A DNA stretch of 64,000 bases from Posidonia oceanica (taxonomy: Eukaryota > Streptophyta > Magnoliopsida > Alismatales > Posidoniaceae). The notes below the pieces were generated by a model. The model had not been told where the DNA came from and made no database searches. It saw only the letters and a program-made list of their open reading frames with translations. This document shows, piece after piece, positions 12,486 to 22,732 of this stretch. Position numbers and translations under genes: made by a program. The stretch's first letter is position 1, and each line of letters opens with the position of its first letter. The stretch spans positions 10,868,001-10,932,000 of the forward strand of contig JAZBRS010000054.1 in assembly GCA_037176725.1 (NCBI GenBank). The letters run 5' to 3'.

Positions 12486-13440
12486 TCAAATACTTGAAAG
12501 AAAGCAAGAATGACGAATTTTTATACAATGAACATAGAGTGACCATTGAAATCTATGTAAACTGTTCGGTAAACATAAATACATAATCATCAAATGACTT
12601 AATTCATTTAAACTTGAATCAATAGCAACATCACACACAAATGGCAAGACATTTCCAGATATCCTACCCAATAAAAGTCAAAAATTATATTGCCTGATGA
12701 TCCAGAATCAGTGGAAGAAGGTGCAATGTGATCCTAAGAAGAAAAAAGAAACACTTAAGCATATGATTTTGATGGAGGTAAAATAAAATGAGAGAAGGCA
12801 TCATGAGCTTCTCACCTTTATGTGTAACAAAATGCAAAAGAAAAGGCTTCCTACAATCAGTGCTGCAAAAAATTTCTCCCAGATGATCATATACAATAGC
12901 AAGGTTGATAATCCCAAGCGTAAACACAGACTGGTATCACTATCAGTAGCTGAAAGCATAGTTAAACACAGATAAAATGTCATTAAGAATAAAATACCAA
13001 GCAACCACTAAGCATATGAATTCCAAGATACCTATCATGCATCACGTAATAAACATGCTTTCAAGTAATGCAAGTATCTTAGAAACCATAATATATGTGT
13101 CATGACTGTTCATATGATACAATACCCAACCCCTAAGTATCCACTATGGAAAAAGTGTTTAAAAGCATTATAGCTCCTCTGATTGTATACAGAATTATAC
13201 ATATCTTTTGATCCATATCCTAAATAACGAAAACAAAGAACAAGCACACTTTGAACCATGGCAATAAAATAGAAATCCAAATGGACTAATTGATAGTTAC
13301 ATCGCATGAGTGCAGGTCTAGAATAGGTGCTAAAGAATGCCAATAAAAGAGCAATAAAATGGAAAGAATAATAAAAGAATAGTCCTAAGATAGTAGAAGG
13401 AAAGAGACTTTAATGACAATACTGAGGTTACCTGGAATGC
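12486..13440 (-). other. Non-coding 5' region of the TNP2 gene
   Basis: AT-rich DNA upstream of the transposase start (the gene reads leftward). It contains short frames without recognisable domains and presumably holds 5' UTR introns and the promoter. I could not pinpoint a TATA box. Confidence 0.4.
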
Positions 13441-13512
13441 CTTCTGTTGTCGAGGAGGAGGAGGACTTGAGGAGGAGAGCGTCATCGAGGATTGTAATGC
13501 CTAGTGATGACT

Positions 13513-13707
13513 GGAGGAGGAGGGCGTCATCGAGGACAGGAGGAGGAGGGCGTCATTGAGGACAGAAGGAGGAGGGCGTCATCGAAGAAAATCTGCACTG
13601 GAGGTGGCAGACGATCACGTCGAGGACCAGAGGACTGGAGGTGGCGGGCGATCACGTCGAGGACCGGAGGACTGGAGGTGGTTGTCGATTTCGTCGGAGG
13701 AGGACTG
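13513..13707. repeat. Two GC-rich tandem arrays (26-bp and 37-bp units)
   Basis: Three 26-bp units of ggaggaggagggcgtcat..(13513-13590) are followed by two and a partial 37-bp units starting gaggtggcgggcgatcacg (13601-13707). This abrupt GC-rich, purine-skewed block lies between the transposase 5' region and the right subterminal array. It may be the promoter or UTR of the leftward genes. The Arg/Gly-rich frames over it are repeat artefacts. Confidence 0.75.
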
Positions 13708-13829
13708 GAGGAGGAGGTCTCGGGAGGAAGAAGAAGAAGAGGAAAAGAGGAATCAGGCGGAAGAAGAAAAAGAGGCTTAGGGCGGAAGAAAGAAAAAACC
13801 AACGAAATTTTTTTAGTCTCGTGGGTTTT

Positions 13830-14035
13830 TACTTATCGACGGAAATACCGTCGGTAATAAATTACATTTTTAGGTACTAACGGAAATTCAATCGGTAATA
13901 GATTAGGTTTTTAACTTACCGACGGAAATTCCGTCGATAATATATTAGTGACGGAATTTCCGTCAGTAAGTGACTAAGTAAATTTAATTACTGACAGAAT
14001 TAAATCTGTTGGTAATAAACAGTTTTGTTGTAGTG
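13830..14035. repeat. CACTA-1 right subterminal array and terminus
   Basis: Copies of gacggaaattccgtcggtaa in both orientations lead into the inverted terminus that ends TTGTTGTAGTG at 14035. It mirrors the left end and completes the element. Confidence 0.9.
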
Positions 14036-14112
14036 AGAGTGTTGGAATAATTCCACATTGGAAAAAATAAAATTAAACTTGTAATTATATATATATAAAC
14101 CCCACTACTTAT
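14036..14112. repeat. Old dispersed repeat, part B
   Basis: This is the segment of the old repeat between CACTA-1 and Copia-1. It begins with the CACTA target duplication AGA and ends with the Copia target duplication CTTAT (14108-14112). Its wording (gttggaataattccacattgg) matches the relative at about 34672. Confidence 0.65.
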
Positions 14113-14637
14113 TGTTGAGTTAAAATCTAATTAAATGTGAGCCAATATAAAATCAATTTAAGTATTGGATGCTATTTTGTGATCAGACTCATTAAAAGTA
14201 ATCTATTTGATTTTGGATTAAGCCTATTGATACCTTAAGTGGTGTGGGTTTAATGTATAGAGACTATTTGAACATATTTCTATTTGTTGATGAGTCGAAT
14301 TTGAAATATATAAAATTACAGAGTTCTATAAATAAGGGGTTATGGTCCCCAAACCCTAGACTTTTGGCCTCTCCTCTCTCTCACCCCATCATGAGAAAGA
14401 CAAAGAAAAGAGGAGTTTGGGTGGTTTGGAAGACCGGATCCCTGTGCACGTGATCAAGAGTGATATCTTCGATTTTCATCATGGATTCAGGTACACTTCT
14501 GATTATGTTTGATCTTTGTTGATTTAACATGTAAGATCCTGTGTAGGAAGAACAAGATAGAGTGTTCCCCTTTTATGTTCTTCCTTCAATCTAGGTTTGA
14601 TATGTTAATCCCAATATTTAATGTATCAAAATCAGCA
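14113..14637 (+). repeat. Copia-1 left LTR
   Basis: It begins TGTTGAGTTAAAATC and ends ATCAGCA, about 525 bp long. It aligns along its whole length with 19870-20391, with scattered substitutions. Confidence 0.93.
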
Positions 14638-14639
14638 AG

Positions 14640-14651
14640 TGGTATCATAGC
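14640..14651 (+). promoter_or_regulatory. Copia-1 primer-binding site
   Basis: tggtatcatagc, two bases after the LTR, differs by one base from the canonical plant tggtatcagagc, which pairs with initiator tRNA-Met to prime minus-strand DNA synthesis. Confidence 0.85.
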
Positions 14652-14754
14652 TCATCATGTTTAGATTATCAAGGAATCACCTATTATGCATGATTAATAT
14701 GAAAATCAAGTTATTTTTCCCCTTCCCGATCAAGAAATTAGGAATTTTTTGGCA

Positions 14755-14935
14755 ACAGTTATCGTAGTGGATGTCCGCTCTGGTCGCCAAAAATCGTCAG
14801 GGAATCAACAGACGTTCACTCCAGACGTCCTCTAGTTTCCTGTGATCATCAGGGAAATAACGGATGTTCGCTGCGGACGTCCACAAGTTCCCTATGGACA
14901 TCAGGATTCTTTGCGGACGTCCGCCTGGGCACAGT
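14755..14935 (+). repeat. Short GC-rich repeats in the Copia-1 leader
   Basis: Several diverged copies of a gcggacgtccgc palindrome family occur here (tggatgtccgct, cagacgttcact, cggatgttcgct, gcggacgtccac, gcggacgtccgcc). They are spaced tens of bases apart with atcaggga words between. Such structured leaders could affect RNA folding or packaging, but that is inference. Confidence 0.6.
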
Positions 14936-15344
14936 TTATGTCAATAATAACAATTTAATTTTGGTGCTTATTCCTTTTGGATGTCTGATATTTCTAAATA
15001 GATTAATTGAAGCAACAAGTTACCAAAGTAGCTTCTGTTGTGTAAATTGATTTATTTGGAATATTAAGATGAATACATGCTTAAACTTCATGCGAATAGT
15101 TACCAACCCAAAGGAAGGTTCTATTTGGCCGAATTTTAAACATGCCTATGGTAATAAATATGTGACGATCGTCAGGTTTTCCATGTGAGTAACTAGTTGA
15201 CCCAAAGAAAGGTTTGTTACTTGACTGGATTAATTGTTAATAATTGATTACTACATTTAGAGTACCACTTGCAAGTCGACATTTCTGCCTAAAGGTTAAA
15301 TGTTGATGTTACACTAGGTTTATTAAGATGGGCCCCACCATAAA

Positions 15345-16160
15345 TTGAATTTATTTAAGGTTTATCTAATGTTAAAGATTAATATGGTTGTCGTTGGACT
15401 AACTATTCTTTTGGTTCTCATTTATTTATTAATTGCTTCAGTTAATGCATCTTCTTTAATAACTACCAACATTAATTCAATTCTCATACTTAATGGCACA
15501 AATTTTAAGTATTGGAAGGAGAACGTAATGATTGTTCTCGGGTGCATGGATCTTGACTTAGCCCTCAGGATGGAACAACCCCCTTCTCTTGAGTCCAACA
15601 GTTCTATTGAGGACAAGAAGGCTTATGAAAAGTGCGAGTGTTTCAATGGGTTAAGTCTGATGATCATGAAGCGCGCCATTCCAGAAACCTTCAGGGGCAC
15701 AATGTCCAAAGAGACGAATGCCAAGGAGTTTCTCAATGACCTGGAGAAATGATTTGCCAAGAATGAAAAGACGGAAACTAGTACGCTTTTGGCAAATTTG
15801 GTTTCTATAAAGTACAAGACCAAGAAAAACATAAGGGAGTATATTTTGGAAGTGTCTTACATTGCTTCAAAACTAAAGGCACTTAAGTTAGAGCTATTGG
15901 AAGACTTATTCGTGCATTTAGTTTTGATCTCTCTTCCTGCACAATTCAGTCAATTCAAGGTAAATTACAACTGTCAGAAGGAGAAATGGATTCTTAATAA
16001 GCTCATTTCGCATTGTGTGCAAGAAGAAGAGAGACTAAAGCAAGATAAGACAGAAAGTGCTCACCTGCTTCTACCTCTAAGGACAAAGGTAAAAGAAAGC
16101 TAAAGCTCAATGAAGCTGTAGATGCTCCACCCAAGAAGCAACAACAGTAGAATGAGTTTC
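15345..16160 (+). pseudogene. Copia-1 gag (capsid), broken
   Basis: One frame reads LNGTNFKYWKENVMIVLG, then KEFLNDLEK, a TGA at 15750-15752, and on through a UBN2-like gag domain (LLANLVSIKYKTKKNI, SLPAQFSQFKVNYN). Further on, around 16160-16205, comes a zinc-knuckle remnant (HFCKKGEHKKDNCIKYH) in a shifted frame. This is the nucleocapsid precursor of a Copia element. The in-frame stop and the frame change near 16105-16170 make it non-functional. Confidence 0.85.
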
Positions 16161-16289
16161 TCTACCACTTTTGCAAGAAGGGTGAGCACAAGAAGGATAA
16201 CTGTATCAAGTATCACGCTTGGCGTGCTAAGAAAGGTACATTTTTTGCTTTAGTTTATTCAGAGGTCAATATAGCTTCTATACCTAGAC

Positions 16290-17800
16290 ACACTTGGTGG
16301 ATAGATTTTGATGTTACTACTCACATAAGTGTGTCTATGCAAGATTGCCTAAGTTGTCGGATACCAAATGATGGCGAAAAATATATCTTTATGGGTGACG
16401 ACAATAATGTTGAAGTAGAAGCTATTGGTCATTTTAGATTGTTCTTAAGAATTGGTTGTTGTTTAGATTTGAAAGAGACTTATGTTGTACCGTTATTTAG
16501 GCGGAATTTAATTTTTGTTTCTGTTTTAAACAAATCTGGATACTCTTGTCCTCAAGGAAATGGGAAATTTAGTCTTTTCAAGGTTCTAATCTTATTGATA
16601 CCGATTCTTTGACTAATAATGGAAATCTATATTTGCTTGATACAATAGCTTCTCATAATAAAATCTTGCATTCTACATCAAGAGGTACAAAGCGAAAATT
16701 AAGTGAGAATTCCGCTTTACTATGGCATAAGCGCTTAGGTCATATCTCTAAATAGCGAATAGAGAGGCTTGTGTCAGATGGGATTCTTCATTCTCTTGAC
16801 TCAGCAGACTTCCAAGTTTGCATTAAGTGTATTAAGAGAAAACAAACCAATATTAGAAAACTAGGTGCCAATAGATGTTCAGACATCTTAGAACTAATAC
16901 ATACGGATATTTGTGGACCATTTCCCACAACATCTTAGAATGATCAACAATACTTTATTACGTTCATAGACAACTATTCATGTTATGACTACTTATATCT
17001 CATTTATGAAAAATTGCAGACCTTGGATGTGTTCAAACAATATAAAGTTGAAGTTGAGAACTAACTCAACAAATGGATTAAAGCCGTTAGATTTTACCAT
17101 GATGGTAAGTACGTACTACGGTAGATATGATGGATCCGGTGAACAACGTCCAGATCCGTTTGTCAAGTTCTTGGAAGAATGTGGTATTGTTCCTCAATAC
17201 ACCATACCTAGTTCTCTAACCATGAATGGTGTTGCTGAGAGGGGCAATAGGACACTTAAGGACATGGTGAGGAGTATGATTTGTCATTCTACCTTACTAG
17301 AATTTCTCTGGAGTGAGGCACTTAAGACTGCAGCTTACATATTAAACAAAGTACCAACTAAAGTGATTGCTAAAATCCCCTATGAATTATGGATTGGGAA
17401 GAAACCCAGTATAAAGCATCTTCATGTGTGGAGTTATCCAACCGAGGCTAGGCCTTATAAGCCTAATGAAAATAAACTGAACTCAAGGACCGTTAGCTGC
17501 AACTTTGTTGGTTATTCTGAGAGGTCTAGGGGCTTTAAGTTTTACAATCTCACTACTAGGTCAATTTTCGAGACGAGTAATGCTCGATTTCTTGAGGAAT
17601 TAGAGTTTAAGGGAGAAGATAAGATTATAGACATTATATTTGAAGAAGAATTTATTCCTCTTCTTACAGTTGCTATTGACGATGATCAGGAATTAATTCC
17701 CGACATTGTTCAAGAGGTAAATCCAGAGCAAGACATTGTTGATCCTTTCCCCGTTCAAAATCAACCACTCATTCAAGAAAAACAAACTCAACTCCCTTAA
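16290..17800 (+). pseudogene. Copia-1 protease and integrase, broken
   Basis: The protease stretch reads WWIDFDVTTHIS, where Copia proteases have D-S-G; the catalytic DSG is lost. The GAG-pre-integrase motif LWHKRLGHIS follows at about 16720, then LIHTDICGPFP. A degraded integrase core ([18 protein letters not shown], 17222 on) continues with its usual tail ([31 protein letters not shown]). Stops occur at about 16755 and 16937, and the middle of the core is scrambled. Family assignment is firm; activity is excluded. Confidence 0.85.
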
Positions 17801-17959
17801 GAGCCAATGCCACTTAGAAGGTCCATTAGAGAGAAGAGAAGTGCGATTTCAGATGATTACATCGTATTTTTTCAGGAACATCAAGTAGATAATGATTTGA
17901 TACACGACAATCCAATCACCGTCCATCAAGCAATCAATAGTTCCGACTCTCAAAAGTAG

Positions 17960-19345
17960 ATAGATGCCATGAATGACGAGTTTAAATCCATGAAGGACAA
18001 TGACGTTTAGGATCATGTCTCATTGCCTGAAGGTACGAAACCCATTGATTGCAAATGGATATTTAAAACCAAGAGGGATTCGCAAGGTAATGTGGAAAGA
18101 TACAAGGCTCGTCTTGTCGTTAAGGGATTTACTCAAAAGGAAGGCATTGACTATAAAGAGAATTTCTCTTCGATTTCATCGAAAGACTCTTTTCAGATTA
18201 TTATGGCATTGGTTATTCACTTTGATCTTGAGCTACACCAAATGGACGTAAGAACAGTATTTCTCAATGGTGACATTGATGAGACAATCTATATAGTGCA
18301 AGCAGAACACTTTGCATTAGGTGACGCAAAGAAAATAGCTTGCAAACTTAAGAAGTCCATTTATGGTTTAAAGCAAGTTTCTCGTCAATGGTATCACAAA
18401 TTTCGACATCAAGTTGTTATCTCATTTGGTTTTGAGATGAATTTGGTAAATGATTGTGTATACCATAAGTTCAGTGGGAGTAAATATATTTTTCTGGTCT
18501 TGTATGTTGATGACATACTCCTTGCTAGTAATGATATGGACTTACTTAAAGAGACCAAGAGATTTCTCTCAAACAAATTTGAGATGAAGACCTTGGAGAA
18601 GCTTCTTTTGTATTAGGAATTCAAATACTTCGGGATCATTCTCGAAATGTTCTTGGGTTATTACAAAAAAATATATAGAAAAATTTCTAAAAAGGTTTGG
18701 CATGAGTGGATGCAAGCCAGAAAATACCCCTGTGGCTAAGAGAGAGAAGTTTAGTCTCAATCAGTGTCCTAAGAATGATTTTGAACATAAGAAAATGCAG
18801 AAGATTCCATATGCTTGGCAGTTGGGAGTCTTATGTATGTTCAAGTTTGTACGCATCCGGCTCTTGTATACATTGTTGGCATGTTAGGCAGATACTTAAG
18901 CAATCCAGGTCTGGATCACTTGAAAGCTGTCAAGCGGGTCATGCAGTATTTGCAAAGAACCAAAAACTCTGCTCTTGTGTATAGGAAATTGGATCAGTTA
19001 GAGATCATTGGGTATTCTGACTCCGATTTCGCTAGATGCTAAGATAGTCATAGATCCACTTCAGGCTATGTATACTCACTAGCAGGTGGAGTTGTATCAT
19101 GGAAAAGTGTCAAGCAGATGCTTATAGCTTCTTCTATTATGGCAGCTGAGTATATAACATACTATGAGACATTCGATCAGGGAATATGGCTAAGGAATTT
19201 TTTCACAGGTCTATGGATTGTAGATAGAATTGAAAGACCATTTAGGCTATGTTGTGATAATAAATCTACAGTGCTATACTCCAACAACAACAGGAGCTCA
19301 TCAAAGTCTAAACATATAGACATTAAGTTCTTTTTTGTGAAATAA
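17960..19345 (+). pseudogene. Copia-1 reverse transcriptase and RNase H, broken
   Basis: The reverse transcriptase reads CKWIFKTKRDSQGNVERYKARLV (split here only by length), then LHQMDVRTVFLNGDI and the catalytic YVDD (about 18505) in LVLYVDDILLASND. Stops or frameshifts follow at about 18614. RNase H pieces are YSDSDFA (19015), MAAEYI (19139) and SSKSKHIDIKFFFV (19300). Residue order is standard for Ty1/Copia. Confidence 0.9.
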
Positions 19346-19869
19346 AGAATCTAGAATGACCAGTTGTCTATAGAACATATTGGGACAAACTCCATGATTG
19401 TGCATCCGCTTACTAAGAGAGTACCACCCAAGATCTTTCATGAGTATATCGTTCATATGGGTGTTGTACCATTTGATGATGTATCGCTTAGTGGAAGTTG
19501 GTATTTGGATACTCTATTATAATAGACATTGTTTTCTGTAGAAATAAAGTTAATAGTTATTTCCATTCTGGATATTTATTTTGATCTCACTAAAGTATAA
19601 AGTTGGACCTGTTGGATATGGGAGTATTTAGATCACTTCGTGTAAATTCCATATGGGCTACACATCCACACTTGATCCATGTCGTTGTATTAGCATTAGT
19701 TACCATTATGGGTTGAATTACGTTTAAAGTTATGAAAAACTTTTTGATCCTATGTTGATGCAGTTGATGGACCGAATTGTGTAAGATGTCTTGGTTTAAA
19801 TAGCCATTTTAAGTTCATAAGGTTTTAATACTTTAATTGTTAATTTTATATGTAACTCAAGTGGGAGAT

Positions 19870-20391
19870 TGTTAGGTTAAAATTCAATCAAATGTGAGTC
19901 AATATAAAACCAATTAAAGTATTGGAGGCTATTTTGTAATTAGGATCATTAAAGTGATCTATTTGGTTTTGGATTGAGTATATTGACATCCTAAGTGGTG
20001 TGAGTTTAATGTGTAGACATCATTTGGACATATTTCTATTTGTTGATAGACTAAATTGGAAATATGTAAAATTATAGAATTCTATAAATAATGGTAATAA
20101 TCTCCAAACCCTAACCTTATGACCTCCCATTTCTCTCACCTTATCTTGAGAAAGACAAAGAAAATAGGAATTTAGTGGTTTGGAAGACCAGATCTCCGCA
20201 AACGTGATTAAGAGTGATATCTCTGGTTTTCATCATTGATTCAGGTATGCTTCCGATTATGTTTGATTCCTGTTGATTTAACATGTAAGATCCTGTATAG
20301 GAAGAACAAGATAGAGTTTTCTCCTTTTGTGTTCTTCATTCAATCTAGATTTAATATGTTAATCTCAATCTTTGATATATCAAAATTAATA
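19870..20391 (+). repeat. Copia-1 right LTR
   Basis: It begins TGTTAGGTTAAAATTC after the purine tract and ends at 20391, immediately followed by CTTAT. It is the partner of 14113-14637. Confidence 0.93.
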
Positions 20392-20460
20392 CTTATGACC
20401 AATTAATTTTAAATTAGATATCCATATTTCAATGCTTATAAGCCACGTATACCTTGCAAG
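20392..20460. repeat. Old dispersed repeat, part C
   Basis: It starts with the Copia-1 target duplication CTTAT and continues ccaattaattttaaattagatatcc. That matches tcaattgattttaagttaaatatc at about 34743, confirming it as the right-hand part of the interrupted repeat. Confidence 0.6.
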
Positions 20461-22519
20461 TGTCTAAGCAAAAGTAGAAGAACACTTTTCATAAATGAAA
20501 TTGTTGACTTGTGCTCACTACGCAATGAATTGTCAAAACAATAATGTGAAGCACAACCTCCATTTTGTTTCATCTCCCTTTCTACTTTTGTAAAGTCAGT
20601 AAAATCTTAGAAAAAGGAACATTAATAGGGGGTCTTTTTTTACTCAAACAACCATGATCTACCATATGCTTTTAATTTTACCATTTTCGAAGTCTTGAAA
20701 CTTGCTAAAACCGGTGACCCTTTCATTAGAGGGTAGGAAATCTATACTGCAGTGAAATTTGACCCTTAAATTTACGTACACATGAAGACATCACCATTAA
20801 TAAAATAAGTAAACCCTGGGTTGATATCCATGACCAAGATCGCCCCTACACCCAAGTGGTGGCTGCCCATTCTTTGACGTCCAACACCTATTATCTCCCC
20901 TCCCTTCCTTTTGTCTACATAGCCTTTCCAGAGTTGCAACCATAGGATCATTTACTCATGTTTTCTCAATTATAATCTTTTAACAAATACTGAATAAAAT
21001 AAATACTAGCCTTTTGGGTTTGTTAGCAACAACAATAAAAAGAAACACTTATAGCGTGGGATTAGATTAAACTTCAAGCCATCAGGAAAAGCTCAGATCT
21101 TGGAGTTTGCCGAAGTTTAGGGCGCACTTAACGATCACAAACCCATCAAACTTGCCTTGTTTCCTCTATGTGCTGCCGCGCGCATACCCCAAAAATATGC
21201 ACGTGCACGCCACTTAGCATAACATAATATGGAAGGTGGACCATCACTTCACAAACTCTAGCAGGACTCAGCAGTCCAGAGGTTGAGGGCCATCATTATG
21301 GACATTAGACCCATCCAAAGGTCTTCTCCCATTCACAAGGAAGGACTTCTGCGATCCCACAGGCAGAAATCACATTCACTCTTCTTCAATTTTCCACCTT
21401 CTTACTTACCACATTTCTCAAAAAAAGAAAAGAAAAAGAAATCCATCTTCTCTCTCTCTCTCTTAGTTTTGTTGGGTCATGAATATTTGTATTTGTATAC
21501 ATGATTGATGGTCTGCATGTAAAGTTTTGTCTTCATGTATGATTTTTTTTTTTTTTAAGATTTTGTGGGCATAGCAGTACAGCATTCTTTCTTTTTCCTT
21601 GTATTTCGAGAAAGAATGTTCATACTTATATAGTTATATATAGTTATATGAGTGTGATACTGATAGAGAGAGACATGTAGGGGAACGTACAAATATGGTA
21701 ATATTTAATGCTAAACTAAACTAGTGTAATGTGTATAGAGGAAGAAAGCTTGCACGGCCTTATATGTGATAGTACTAAATAAATGAAGAGAAAATGGGCC
21801 GGCATTACGTCAAACAGATTGTTACAAAAACCCATGAGACAGGTAGTCCTGTTCAAGGACAAAACAACAGTTCCAATCCCTTAGTCGGCCATTAAATACT
21901 TGTGGCCCCATCAGTTCACCTAACCATGAAGACAATACCCATTTCTTAATCCCATCTGCCTTTGCTTTCTGCACCCTTTTCCCACTTCTTTATCCTCTCT
22001 ATATATCCTAATTTCTTTTTCATGCATACTTTCTGAATATGACCTTTATGCCATACTTCTATGGTGAGGAGAGAGAGGAAGGAAAGGACTTATTGAAGTT
22101 CAAAGCAAATACTCTCTCTCTCTCTCTCAATACAAGTCATCCATACCGACCACCTCCCACTACTGCTGCCACACAAAAGACAGGTACAGCAGCATCTGGA
22201 CAATATCTTCTCAGTCTACCATGACCTCTCTCTCTCTCTCTCTCTCTACCCTTCATTTAATTCCTCACCCCCTCCATGTTTCCTCTCGATTCCGAGCATC
22301 TACCTCTCATATAGCAGTATCCCTCAAGCACAAATAACCACTCAATATTACACATTTATTAGCACCCAGTTCTCCCCCACATCCACATACACCTTATTAT
22401 TTCATCACAACATCCTTCAATCCTTCTCATCTGGTACCTCCTCCTTCTCCTTCTCCTTCTCCTCCTCTTCCTTCTTCCTTTAGTGCTAGTACAAGTTTTT
22501 CATCTCTTGGTTTTGACAA
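20461..22519. other. Low-copy upstream region of the IDL gene
   Basis: No transposon signature and no credible gene. (CT)n microsatellites lie at about 21446, 22114 and 22227-22247, and a ctcctt-repeat tract lies at 22437-22480 just before the IDL start codon. TATA-like words are ctatatatcc (about 22000) and catatag (about 22309); neither can be proved. The small ORFs at 21283 and 22039 overlap these CT tracts and are not called. This region probably contains the IDL promoter and 5' UTR. Confidence 0.5.
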
Positions 22520-22732
22520 ATGGGTAAGGGTTCAATTCTACTTCTGTTCCTTCTCTTCTTTGTCTTCTGCTGCCATGGCTCCAGGAACACACAACTTTTC
22601 CATATCAAACCAACGACAACGAAGAGTTCAGGCTTCGTCTTTGGGTTTTTGCCGAAAGGAACGCCGATTCCACCTTCGGGGCCGTCGAAGCATCACAATG
22701 ATGTGGGTTTGCAAAGCCGGCAAACGCCATGA
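22520..22732 (+). CDS. IDL: IDA-like (IDL) secreted peptide precursor
   Basis: A single-exon 70-residue precursor of the INFLORESCENCE DEFICIENT IN ABSCISSION family. In that family the processed C-terminal peptide is secreted and perceived by HAESA/HSL receptor kinases to drive cell separation (organ abscission, lateral-root emergence). Residues 1-20 (MGKGSILLLFLLFFVFCCHG) form a signal peptide. Residues 21-38 are a variable spacer. The conserved PIP region starts FGFLPKG at 41, with core PIPPSGPSKHHN at 49-60; the canonical IDA core is PIPPSAPSKRHN. The tail DVGLQSRQTP is short. Length is typical. The start is the only ATG giving a signal peptide. It lies alone between transposons with no frame damage. 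It is probably functional; the family is certain, the exact orthologue is not. Confidence 0.93.
   Translation: MGKGSILLLFLLFFVFCCHGSRNTQLFHIKPTTTKSSGFVFGFLPKGTPIPPSGPSKHHNDVGLQSRQTP

Larger units (their letters stand above)
3737..14035. mobile_element. CACTA-1: complete En/Spm-type DNA transposon
   Basis: The element starts CACTACAACAAAACTG and ends with its exact inverse, CAGTTTTGTTGTAGTG. The terminal inverted repeat is perfect over 23 bp. A 3-bp target duplication AGA flanks it (3734-3736 and 14036-14038), as expected for CACTA elements. Subterminal arrays of a gacggaa/ttccgtcggtaa motif fill 3755-4175 and 13830-14015. Internal minus-strand genes are a TNP2-type transposase (9304-12430) and a second ORF of the kind usually paired with it (about 6535-8583). 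Both are damaged by frameshifts or stops, so this copy is probably not autonomous. Its ends look intact enough to be moved by transposase supplied elsewhere. Total length is about 10.3 kb, normal for the superfamily. Confidence 0.95.
14113..20391 (+). mobile_element. Copia-1: complete Ty1/Copia LTR retrotransposon
   Basis: Two LTRs (14113-14637 and 19870-20391) are flanked by the perfect 5-bp target duplication CTTAT (14108-14112 and 20392-20396). A primer-binding site for initiator tRNA-Met (tggtatcatagc, 14640) follows the left LTR. A purine tract aagtgggagat precedes the right LTR. The order inside is gag, protease, integrase, reverse transcriptase, RNase H, which is Copia. Numerous stops and frameshifts, and visible divergence between the LTRs, show an old, inactive copy. 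Length is about 6.3 kb. Confidence 0.95.

Noticed and set aside
13504..13880. Several Gly/Arg-rich and Pro-rich ORFs on both strands
   Set aside because: All are products of the 26-bp and 37-bp tandem repeats at 13513-13707.
15422..15832. Minus-strand ORFs over Copia-1 gag
   Set aside because: Shadows of the plus-strand gag reading.
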